Positions 1-24,700 of a stretch of DNA of 64,000 nucleotides are shown here, piece by piece. Under the pieces are notes generated by a model, which made no database searches, was not told the origin of the DNA, and saw nothing but the letters and a program-made list of their open reading frames with translations. Every line of letters begins with the position of its first letter. The stretch's first letter is position 1. This stretch comes from Nematostella vectensis (taxonomy: Eukaryota > Cnidaria > Anthozoa > Actiniaria > Edwardsiidae), in assembly GCF_932526225.1 (NCBI RefSeq), contig NC_064042.1, positions 11,853,040 to 11,917,039 of the forward strand. Reading direction: 5' to 3'. Made by a program: the position numbers and the translations under genes.

Positions 1-1321
1 TGTATTTTTTAAACAATGTTACTTTGGACTTTGATTGTTTTGATTATTGTACTAAGCTGAAATATAGCCACGATAAGAAAAAAAAACTCACCTGAAGACA
101 AACTTTCGGTACAAGTTTTTAACTGAACTTTACTATGTGTTCCGGGCTGAATTTCAGTTCATAACTGGTTGTTAGTCGGTGGTCATAATAGTTCAAACCA
201 CCTGATTATAATAATGAGGAGATATAAGGCTTTTTATTCTATTGCGCGATTGAAGGTTTTGTCGATAAGTGAATTTGACTTAAGTAAAGTAACGCGTGCC
301 GTGCTTTCTCCGTTTCCCGGTGTGTTGTTGCTCTGAGCCAAATGACCGCGTCTCTTAGCGATTACCTGGCTTGCTTTTATACTTGTTCGCTGAACCACGG
401 AACCTGTGAATTTTAGGGCTTTGTGCTTCTAAATCTTGTGTCTATATCCATTCAAGGAATTTAGAAAGCCTTTACAACCAGAGCGAACCAGAGTATTCGC
501 TTCATTTCCCGAGGCAAAACGGCGAGGTGCTGTAGTTGTTCGCTCGCATTTCGGTATAGTTCGTCAAGCACTCGGCTAAGGTCGGTGTCGTTTACCACGG
601 TATATGTCACCTTATCAGCTTTAGGCCTTATAACAATTGTAACAAGAGTTCAGCTTTAGTCAAGGAGTGTTCCGCGAGACGTTATTATCGTCGTTATTAT
701 AATGCCAAGAGAAAATCATGAAAAAATCCCTTAAACATCTAGAATGTTAAATTATCATTTGTTATTTATATCATTGTCGCTATAATTAAAAAACGGTTTA
801 GTGAGGGAGAGGGTCGAGTCTCCAGTTTTGTTTCTAAGGGCAATATTTTCTAAAATAATTGTATAGAAGCTTTTTCACATTGTGCGAGAGGATGCGGTGA
901 GCAATATTTCAATGAGATATTAAGATTGTAGAGCTGTAATAAAAGAAAAAATTGAAAAAATATTGAAAAAATAACAATTAACCACGACTCCATCCGCAAA
1001 GCAAGAAAAGCCACACTGATAGCTAGCTCGCGCTGGCGCTCTTGAACCCGGTGGCCTTAACCGGCGTGAAGAAACCGTTTAGGTGTTTAGTAATCCACAC
1101 CACACCCTATTTACCATCTTCCATAAGTTACTCCTCAATTACTACTTTTATCTTTTGTTAGTTAATCATCAATGAACTTTGTATATACTAGCTGTAACAT
1201 GCCACTGTAACTCATTTATAACTTGAAGAGGGCAGGTATTGGCCTGCCGAAATATCGTTCTAAAAAGCATAAATCTGCCTTGTTGTCGACTTTTTCTTTT
1301 AAAGGTTGTAATAAAAGAGAC
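1..1321. other. Upstream non-coding region of the Na+/K+-ATPase gene
   Basis: I see no convincing coding exon here. The stretch is AT-rich and probably holds the promoter and 5' UTR of the first alternative exon at 1536. The only reading frames are short, without splice signals or family resemblance. No TATA box at a sensible distance from the exon could be picked out. Confidence 0.4.
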
Positions 1322-1477
1322 ATGCCCGTAGCCAGGATTTTGAGAGGGGTAGGGGGGGGGGGGTAGTTAACTCTTTTAGCGGACCTTTTTCTTTTATTAG
1401 AGCGAACCTTCACTTCAGTCGAGTGGGGGGAGGGGGGGTTCTTCCGAGCCACTTGAGTCCCCCTGGCTACTGGCCTG
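1322..1477. mobile_element. Short MITE with GCCCGTAGCCAGG-type inverted ends
   Basis: The left end reads GCCCGTAGCCAGG and the right end reads CCTGGCTACTGGCC, imperfect inverted copies of each other. The interior is G-rich on both sides. The same terminal signature (CAGGCCCGTACCCAGG) bounds a second element at 55087-55386, so the two look like one non-autonomous DNA-transposon family. No open frame inside is meaningful. Confidence 0.55.
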
Positions 1478-1535
1478 AGATGATGTAAATTTTGAGCATG
1501 AAGCTATAATCTAATCTTTAAGGCCACCTCCCGAC

Positions 1536-1607
1536 ATGAGCAACAAGCAAGCGTTAGGCGGACTCTTGCTCGAGGAGAAGTTTGACGTGGAAGGAGATCC
1601 GGACACG
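1536..1607 (+). CDS. ATP1A: Alternative first coding exon (1A) of Na+/K+-ATPase alpha
   Basis: ATG at 1536 opens 24 codons (MSNKQALGGLLLEEKFDVEG followed by DPDT) and ends at a strong gtatgt donor in phase 0. The next coding exon, at 2896, also begins in phase 0, so this exon could replace exon 1B (2780-2818) and give a protein of about 1078 aa. Alternative 5' exons are known for Na+/K+-ATPase alpha genes of other animals. No other downstream gene could use this donor in this window. Transcript evidence is absent, so assignment to this gene is inferred from phase and position. Confidence 0.55.
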
Positions 1608-2779
1608 GTATGTAGAAAAATGAAAAAGTAGTGATATTCCGCTGTTGACTTTATTTTCTTTCTTTAATTTTATATGTATGCTAGTGTGCTTTTAAAGTCC
1701 ACATTTAATTTTATGTTGACTTTATCTATTTTGCTTCTGACGATAAAGTATACGCACTTAACAATGTTTCGCTGACCCCCCCCTCCCCCCTCCACTGCCC
1801 GGCTTCGTTCTACATCAGCACGTAATCATAAACATTTGGCTCTGCTGACGTGTAACGCAACGGCCCATTGCGTAACACGTATGCGTTACGGTGTACACCC
1901 ATGTTCAATAAACGCTCCTCTTACGCAATATAAAAATTTCCATCCCTGTACTTTGAGGTGTATACTTTGGATGGATTGAACTCCTTTATTCTCAAAGCGC
2001 TGGAAGCAAAACAGCCAACATCTGGCCACAAGGGAAAAATTATTCTGGCTTTTACAAATGGAATCTTTCCATTTGTAATTACTTGATTACCTATGGAAGT
2101 GTTTTCTGTGAATCATTTTCCCCCTCCTCCCTGCTAAAGGCCGTGAGAGACCCATATTAATAACAATGTACTCCTCTTCCCCCGACTCGATCAATTTGCA
2201 GTTGTTTAATATTTGTGAGGGCTAAAGGCTCCCTGGATTCTAGATTCGTCGCTGTTTTTGGCCCTTTCTTTGTATAGAGAAACTTTGAAAGCTGAAGTTG
2301 ACCTGATGGTCACGTGTAAGCACTCAAGATTTCACCTTCTGTTTGTTTCACTGAATGACTCGGCAATTTTTCATTTGACCAAGCATCTAACCCTGAAAGA
2401 TGGACAAAGTTATAATCAATTCCTAATATTGAGTGTCTAGCAGGCAGGGATCAATGTTTCTTTATACTTTTATACACATTGTGTGTGTGTGTGTTTTATT
2501 TTCGTTTGTACTATCTTAAGTAACCTTTTATCTTTATTTCGCTTGAATGCTTAGCCTTACATGTATTTTGATGTCTTCTCAAATATTATCAAACAGACGC
2601 AGATATAATAATAACTGTTTTACAAATAAATAACCAAAGTATTCTTTCGGCGAACACTAAAATACTTCCCCTGCCCACCCGTGTCAGGTGGTCTCCCATA
2701 TATCACGTGATCGCCAAATGATTGGCAGCCGCTTGTTCGCACTCCACGTGTGTCACTTGCCGGTTTCCCTGCTTCGAAA

Positions 2780-16180
<13,401 letters not shown>

Positions 16181-17065
16181 CCAAGGCGGCCACGCCCCTA
16201 AAGCAGGCGGCCGTGGGGTGCTGCATGGCCTGGTATTTCAGTCCAAGGCAGCACTTCATGGCCGTCCACTTTAGGTGGTGGCTACTCGTGGCTAGGTCTA
16301 TCCAATAGGCGGTTAATAAATTGCCGCTTCTTTCTAACGTATCAATTTCATAATATTAGGGTCCTGTGACCTTGGGGAGCTAGGGGAATGGCAAGAGTGG
16401 GATTTGGACTGCGGCATCTGTTAAGGATGTATTAGGAACTCTTTGGCCTCACATAATCTTATGGGGAAAGCCACTGGAGCGACGACAATAGGACCAGACT
16501 CCACGCTCTGCCATCCCTTAGGTTCCCTTGGCCACATGTTTTTTAAGTGTTTGTGAGAAATTCGGTAGACGCTGTTCAATTTTTTTTTTCAAATTGGCTT
16601 GTCCTTTTCAGCGGCATCAAGCAACTGCTTTGAACCGCGTAATCGATTTTGAATTGAAGGGAAAAAAAGGAAAGAAAAAAAATCACCGGTAAAAGAACTT
16701 TTGATCGGGATATTTCAAAAATAATGGTTGAGTCGTACTAAGAGGACACTTGGCTCTCTTAACACAAGTGAAGGCGAAATTCTCTTGATCTAGACCTACC
16801 AGATAGGCTTGTAAAATATTCCACGGATCATTTTAAATGAATAATCCGCACGTTTTTAATGTACATTAAGTTATCAATGCGTTTGTTCTCTTGGGTTTCT
16901 AATTTTGTGCTGAAATGAACTAGACACGTCACTAGTTTATACTATATTACGAAGTCTTTTGACCTCCCAACATTCCCGCTACCACTTTTTTATACTGATC
17001 CTTGTATGTGTTTTAGGAATTATGTACGCATTGTTCTAATAAAGAGCGAAGTTGTGTATGGAATC
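16181..17065 (+). other. ATP1A: 3' UTR and poly(A) signal of the Na+/K+-ATPase gene
   Basis: After the TAA at 16178-16180 there is no further coding. AATAAA lies at 17038-17043, followed by a GT-rich stretch (GTTGTGTATGG... TTTGTGTC), as expected of a cleavage and polyadenylation region. The implied 3' UTR is about 0.88 kb. Confidence 0.7.
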
Positions 17066-17570
17066 TTTGTGTCAGGTTGATCACCGCTCTGCCTTGCCCC
17101 AGGCTTTTTTTTACAACAATGCACTTGATTCATTTGCATTTAATGAGGCTCTTGGCAATCTCTTTTCCAGAGCCTACGTACCTTTATGCCAGCGGCAAGG
17201 TACAGTTACCTACACAATTTAGTGTTTATCAGGCAAAAAATAAATTAGTAAGAACGGACGAGTTAGCCAATTAGTTTCCTAATCTCGTTGTTTTGCGTTT
17301 TATCTCTGGTAATCATAAAGGCGCGCACACAGGATTACCTGAGGGGGGAGTGGAGGGGTTGCGCAGCCATAGGTATCATATAAATACCTATCTGAAAAAA
17401 AAATGCCCTTGATGTAATTTCTGTAGACTCCTCCGTGAGTTTTAATTTTTAAAGTACTTATTATAAGTTACTTATGATGACGAGTATAGAGTTTAGGTTT
17501 AGAGTTGAATTCGGTGAGAAGAAATAAGATTGAATAACGGTTATCTATTAAAAAGGCCGCGTTATTAAAC

Positions 17571-18195
17571 TGGTGGCAGCGGTGGGATCCTTAGAAACTC
17601 TAGTTTGGAATGCTGACTCGTAGTATGGCTTCGAGAAGAGAAGAAAACGGTGAACAAGCGAATTTAGAGTCAATTCAATCGGCGATTTAGGATATGAAAA
17701 CCTTTCTATGCAGTCACATAGAAAGAGTGCAAGAAATCGACAAGAAAGTTGACGCCTTAAGCTCATTGCTGAGTGAGAGATGTGGAGAACTCGAGCGACG
17801 ACAGTCGGAGATGGAAAGGGAATTTTATACGAAAATAGAAGCATTGGAGGCCCAGATTTCCGATCGCTCTGAAGAATGGAAAGACCTATTCGAGTCATCA
17901 GACAGAACTGTCACGTGTGAGGTTTCGCAACAGGCAGAGGAGAAAAGCAGAGACGCTACCACAGTTGGCGGAGGATATAGAGAGGCTTGGGCGGTTAGCA
18001 TACCCGGAGGCTGGCCATGAAGTCCAGGATGTCCTGAGTAATGATCAATTTATTGATGCTCTGCATAACGAGGACCTGAGACTGAAAATACGACAGGCAC
18101 TACCAGGGACAATGAGGGAAGCACTACGGCTGGACTTGAACTGGAATCGTTTACACTGGCTTCAGAGCAAAGACATGGATTTATTATGGAAGTAA
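17571..18195 (+). pseudogene. Decayed Gypsy-type LTR-retrotransposon gag
   Basis: A primer-binding-site-like TGGTGGCAGCGGTGGGA at 17571 is followed by a reading frame from ATG 17610. That frame is broken by an in-frame TAG near 17688 and resumes through a coiled-coil segment (residues like RRQSEMEREFYTKIEALEAQ). It shifts frame near 17920 into EDIERLGRLAYPEA and DVLSNDQFIDALHNEDLRLK. This order (coiled coil, then a domain rich in D-Q-F-I-D-A-L) is familiar from gag proteins of animal Ty3/Gypsy elements. I see no protease, reverse transcriptase or integrase, and no matching second LTR in the flanks. It is a dead 5' fragment. Confidence 0.7.
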
Positions 18196-18462
18196 AGTTT
18201 CAGGATGAGAGAAAAAAAAGAGACGTATGAACTTAGCCTCAGGTACACATTTGCCATTCAGAAAACACAGGAAACGAAGCTATAAGGACGGCTGCGCAGG
18301 AGAATAGTACCATAAACACCAATAAAAAAAAGTTGCAAAAAACACACGCACACACACGAAAAAAACCTAAACACAAAACAATAACAGCAACAACTCTTAA
18401 TATAAGTTTATTATTCACAAGCTTATTTTACAAACTTCCTCTCTTGCCAGCTTAGATTTTGC

Positions 18463-18647
18463 TAAGGCTGATTTAGACAGCACAATTTAGTCGTATGCGA
18501 CCTGCCTACGACACCTACAACTTGAATCGTGGATCGTAAATCAACCTACGATGTTCGACTACGACAGTCGTAGCGTATAATTCAAGGCATAGACATGTCG
18601 TAGGCAGGTCACATACGACTAATTCGTGTTGTCTACACCAGCCTTTA
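18463..18647. mobile_element. Hairpin MITE with ~48-bp inverted ends
   Basis: The left arm (TAAGGCTGATTTAGACAGCA, then TCGTATGCGACCTGCCTACG) matches the reverse complement of the right arm (ending in TAGTCGTATGTGACCTGCCT on that strand). The ends read TAAGGCTG and CAGCCTTTA. The short loop contains a second palindrome, CTACGACAGTCGTAG. The roughly 185 bp would fold into one hairpin. No coding content. Confidence 0.8.
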
Positions 18648-18753
18648 CGGTGGACGGACGTGACAGGCTTGTATGACTAGACCATGACGTGACGTAGCAT
18701 GGGAATGTTAATTTGGCCACTTAAAGGCCTGTTCAAAGTCCTTTATAGAGAAA

Positions 18754-21700
18754 TCAACCAGAGTAAGGTTTGGCTCCAGGTCTCGACGCCTCTTTCTCCA
18801 ACTCTACCTCGATCTTTGCGTTCACTTTTTCCCAGTTCACCTCGACCTGAATAAAAAGGGCAAACGTCACACACCTTTTATTGTGACAGGGGGTTCTTGA
18901 ATAAATGAAACCTGAATTAGACGCTACCCCCTCCAAAGCAGACTTTTTACAAGCGAAAACGGAAATAGGGCAAGGAGAGGACGTTAGAGCGTCCAAACAA
19001 GGGTTAGAGAAGTAAGGGAGCGGGCATTTATTACTTGGGGGGGGGGGGGTATTTTGCAAAACCCTGGGCTAAACATTTTTGCCCCCCCCCCCTCTTTAAG
19101 ACCACAGAGACTTGGTATACATACTGAGTGTAACAGAATATAACCTTTACTAAAATATAGGTTAGCTAGCATGGCAATCTTGTCCTATTTAATTTGAGTA
19201 TGAATCCTCACTTTCGCTAGTTTAAGAGTGGCCCAGAGGTAAACAACAAATACCCGTGTCGCTAGAAACCGACTACGTTGTCGGCGACGTTTACAAAGGC
19301 ATTTGAGTCAAGGTTTTGCAAAATTTTAAAGTATTGTTTTGTTCAACTGATTAGAACGGGCAACTTTGTCTGTCAACCATGAGAGGGATTCTCAAAATTT
19401 ATTTATATAAAGACAAGATTGGTACCTGAACAATATTGAACTAGATATACAATAGTAGGAAACATTGTGAACTGAATTAAATTTTCATTTCAACAATGAC
19501 TCTCTTGCTAAGTATTATATTAAAACCATACTTAAATTCGGCGCCCCAAAAAATATGACCCCCTTTAATGACAGCCCCCCAAAAATGTGAATCCCCCCTA
19601 AATCGGCGCCCAAAAAAACGTAGCCCCCCTACATATTTGCCCCCCTCCCCCTTACCCAGTAATAAATGACCGCTCCCTAAGCAGAGGAGAAGAGACAAAG
19701 GTAAAACCGATCAGGAACGCTAATATTCATGGCGAACAAGCATCCAATGTCTTCACTTAATTCGCAGTCTTCACATTCCCTCGCTAGTGACACTAGTACC
19801 TACACAAAAAAGCCTAAGGCCTCTTATGTCATTCTCCAAATTACATTCCATGTTACTGTCGACCGTCTACTTACCCCCTGAGCAAACTGCAAGAATCGCT
19901 TGCTCGTTTCTTTGCGTCCAAAATTGTCCAGGTACTTCTGCCTGAAGGCCAAGACAGTGTCTACATGGGTCTTGTGCTTAACAGCGAGCTCCAACGCCCT
20001 GAAATCGAGTGTAGTTACATGAACATTCTTCATCCATAACCATTCTTATAAACGTAAGAGATGCATTCTTCGGGAGTGACCTTCCCTCTCATTTCAGGCT
20101 AGTTATAAACAGGAAAGAAATGGAACTTCTTTATCGATAAGCTGAATTACTCTGTTTGACTGATGAATTACATTAGCCCTGATTCGATACTTCACGAGGG
20201 AACTTGGCAGGGTAAAAGCATGGAAGCGATTATGCGAGAAATAAATACCTTTTCCAGATGGTACCATCCCTAGTTAAAGAGCTCTTTGCATGGAGTATCA
20301 AGATCGCTAATATCTAATACCCCATTCACACCAAGTAAACCAGTCTAAACAGGGTTTAACTTTAACTGAGTTTAAACCAACCTTGTTTTACTACGATGGC
20401 GTTCATACTAAAACTAAACTAGTTTTGGCTTGCGTGACGCGCAGCCTCGATTTCGTGATTAAAAAAAAAAAAAGATGTTCCCCTGCCTTGCGGTAAAAAA
20501 TGCGCACTTTTTTTGTTGTTGCAAATAGTGGGAAATAGTGCCTAAAAAAGGAGGCGGCGGACAATTTCTTTTGCTTTTTTTGTTGTTTTGGTCGCTTATT
20601 TACAGCAGCTTCCCGTACGAGAAAATCAGCTATCTCCTTCCAAATTGGCTTTTTTCTAGTGCAATCCTTCAGGCGTTGCTGAATTTTTTCTCTCCCCCCC
20701 CCCCACTTGCTCAATAAAAGGAGAGTCTCCTCGTGCTTCTCGTCCGCCCCCTCTTCGTCCACTCATTTTTGGCTGCCATCTTGGTTACACACGGTTTAAA
20801 CTACCTCGCAAGGTAGTTTAGTTTAAACATGTTTAAGACATGTTTAGTTGGGGGAGCGCGCGGTGTGAACGGTCCAAATTTTAAAGTGTGTTTACATAAT
20901 AGAAAGATATTCCTTACACAGACCGTACCTATCCCAGTTGAAGAGATCTATGTATGAAGTCTAATCAAGATTTCTATATAAGACGCACTGTGGTCCGACA
21001 CTGTTTACATCTTCAACAGAAAGACCTCCAATAGGCCGTACCTATCCCAGTTGAAGAGATCTATGTATGAATTCTTATCAAGATTTCTATATAAGACGCA
21101 CGGTACCACACTGTTTACATCTTCAACAGAAAGACCTCCAATAGGCCGTACCTGTCCCAGTTGAAGAGATCTATGTATGAATTCTTATCAAGATTTCTAT
21201 ATAAGACGCACGGTACCACACTGTTTACATCTTCAACAAAAAGACCTCCAATAGGCCGTACCTATCCCAGTTGAAGAGATCTATGTATGAATTCTTATCA
21301 AGATTTCTATATAAGACGCACTGTGGTACGACACTGTTTACATCTTTAACAGCAAGACCTCCAATAGGCCGTACCTGTCCCAGTTGAAGAGATCAATGTA
21401 TGAATTCTTATCAAGATTTCTATATAAGACGCACTGTGGTCCGACACTGTTTACATCTTCAACAGAAAGACCTCCAATAGGCCGTACCTATCCCAGTTGA
21501 AGAGATCTATGTATGAAGTCTAATCAAGATTTCTATATAAGACGCACTGTGGTCCGACACTGTTTACATCTTCAACAGAAAGACCTCCAATAGGCCGTAC
21601 CTGTCCCAGTTGAAGAGATCAATGTATGAATTCTTATCAAGATTTCTATATAAGACGCACTGTGGTCCGACACTGTTTACATCTTCAACAGCAAGACCTC

Positions 21701-24700
21701 CAAAAGGCCGTACCTATCCCAGTTGAAGAGATCAATGTATGAATTCTTATCAAGATTTTTATATAAGACGCACTGTGGTCCGACACTGTTTACATCTTCA
21801 ACAGAAAGACCTCCAATAGGCCGTACCTGTCCCAGTTGAAGAGATCTATGTATGAATTCTTATCAAGATTTCTATATAAGACGCACTGTGGTACGACACT
21901 GTTTACATCTTTAACAGAAAGACCTCCAATAGGCCGTACCTGTCCCAGTTGAAGAGATCTATGTATGAATTCTTATCAAGATTTCTATATAAGACGCACG
22001 GTACCACACTGTTTACATCTTCAACAAAAAGACCTCCAATAGGCCGTACCTGTCCCAGTTGAAGAGATCTATGTATGAATTCTTATCAAGATTTCTATAT
22101 AAGACGCACGGTACCACACTGTTTACATCTTCAACAGAAAGACCTCCAATAGGCCGTACCTGTCCCAGTTGAAGAGATCTATGTATGAATTCTTATCAAG
22201 ATTTATATATAAGACGCACGGTACCACACTGTTTACATCTTCAACAGAAAGACCTCCAATAGGCCGTACCTATCCCAGTTGAAGAGATCTATGTATGAAG
22301 TCTAATCAAGATTTCTATATAAGACGCACTGTGGTCCGACACTGTTTACATCTTCAACAGAAAGACCTCCAATAGGCCGTACCTGTCCCAGTTGAAGAGA
22401 TCAATGTATGAATTCTTATCAAGATTTCTATATAAGACGCACTGTGGTCCGACACTGTTTACATCTTCAACAGCAAGACCTCCAATAGGCCGTACCTGTC
22501 CCAGTTGAAGAGATCAATGTATGAATTCTTATCAAGATTTCTATATAAGACGCACTGTGGTCCGACACTGTTTACATCTTCAACAGAAAGACCTCCAATA
22601 GGCCGTACCTGTCCCAGTTGAAGAGATCTATGTATGAATTCTTATCAAGATTTCTATATAAGACGCACTGTGGTCCGACACTGTTTACATCTTTAACAGA
22701 AAGACCTCCAATAGGCCGTACCTGTCCCAGTTGAAGAGATCTATGTATGAATTCTTATCAAGATTTCTATATAAGACGCACGGTACCACACTGTTTACAT
22801 CTTCAACAAAAAGACCTCCAAAAGGCCGTACCTGTCCCAGTTGAAGAGATCTATGTATGAATTCTTATCAAGATTTCTATATAAGACGCACGGTACCACA
22901 CTGTTTACATCTTCAACAGAAAGACCCCCAATAGGCCGTACTTGTCCCAGTTGAAGAGATCTATGTATGAATTCTTATCAAGATTTCTATATAAGACGCA
23001 CGGTACCACACTGTTTACATCTTCAACAGAAAGACCTCCAATAGGCCGTACCTGTCCCAGTTGAAGAGATCTATGTATGAATTCTTATCAAGATTTCTAT
23101 ATAAGACGCACGGTACCACACTGTTTACATCTTCAACAGAAAGACCCCCAATAGGCCGTACTTGTCCCAGTTGAAGAGATCTATGTATGAATTCTTATCA
23201 AGATTTCTATATAAGACGCACTGTGGTACGACACTGTTTACATCTTTAACAGAAAGACCTCCAATAGGCCGTACCTGTCCCAGTTGAAGAGATCTATGTA
23301 TGAATTCTTATCAAGATTTCTATATAAGACGCACGGTACCACACTGTTTACATCTTCAACAAAAAGACCTCCAAAAGGCCGTACCTGTCCCAGTTGAAGA
23401 GATCTATGTATGAATTCTTATCAAGATTTCTATATAAGACGCACGGTACCACACTGTTTACATCTTCAACAGAAAGACCCCCAATAGGCCGTACTTGTCC
23501 CAGTTGAAGAGATCTATGTATGAATTCTTATCAAGATTTCTATATAAGACGCACGGTACCACACTGTTTACATCTTCAACAGAAAGACCTCCAATAGGCC
23601 GTACCTGTCCCAGTTGAAGAGATCTATGTATGAATTCTTATCAAGATTTCTATATAAGACGCACGGTACCACACTGTTTACATCTTCAACAGAAAGACCT
23701 CCAATAGGCCGTACCTGTCCCAGTAGAAGAGATCTATGTATGAAGTCTAATCAAGATTTCTATATAAGACGCACGGTACCACACTGTTTACATCTTCAAC
23801 AAAAAGACCTCCAAAAGGCCGTACCTGTCCCAGTTGAAGAGATCTATGTATGAATTCTTATCAAGATTTCTATATAAGACGCACGGTACCACACTGTTTA
23901 CATCTTCAACAGAAAGACCCCCAATAGGCCGTACTTGTCCCAGTTGAAGAGATCTATGTATGAATTCTTATCAAGATTTCTATATAAGACGCACGGTACC
24001 ACACTGTTTACATCTTCAACAGAAAGACCTCCAATAGGCCGTACCTGTCCCAGTTGAAGAGATCTATGTATGAATTCTTATCAAGATTTCTATATAAGAC
24101 GCACGGTACCACACTGTTTACATCTTCAACAGAAAGACCTCCAATAGGCCGTACCTGTCCCAGTAGAAGAGATCTATGTATGAAGTCTAATCAAGATTTC
24201 TATATAAGACGCACGGTACCACACTGTTTACATCTTCAACAGAAAGACCTCCAATAGGCCGTACCTGTCCCAGTTGAAGAGATCTATGTATGAATTCTTA
24301 TCAAGATTTCTATATAAGACGCACGGTACCACACTGTTTACATCTTCAACAGAAAGACCTCCAATAGGCCGTACCTGTCCCAGTTGAAGAGATCTATGTA
24401 TGAATTCTTATCAAGATTTCTATATAAGACGCACGGTACCACACTGTTTACATCTTCAACAGAAAGACCTCCAATAGGCCGTACCTGTCCCAGTTGAAGA
24501 GATCTATGTATGAATTCTTATCAAGATTTCTATATAAGACGCACGGTACCACACTGTTTACATCTTCAACAGAAAGACCTCCAAAAGGCCGTACCTGTCC
24601 CAGTTGAAGAGATCTATGTATGAATTCTTATCAAGATTTCTATATAAGACGCACGGTACCACACTGTTTACATCTTCAACAGAAAGACCCCCAATAGGCC

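Noticed and set aside
17077-17570. Left LTR of the gag fragment
   Set aside because: A PBS-like site is visible, but no second copy of this sequence lies downstream in the window and no TG...CA boundaries could be fixed.
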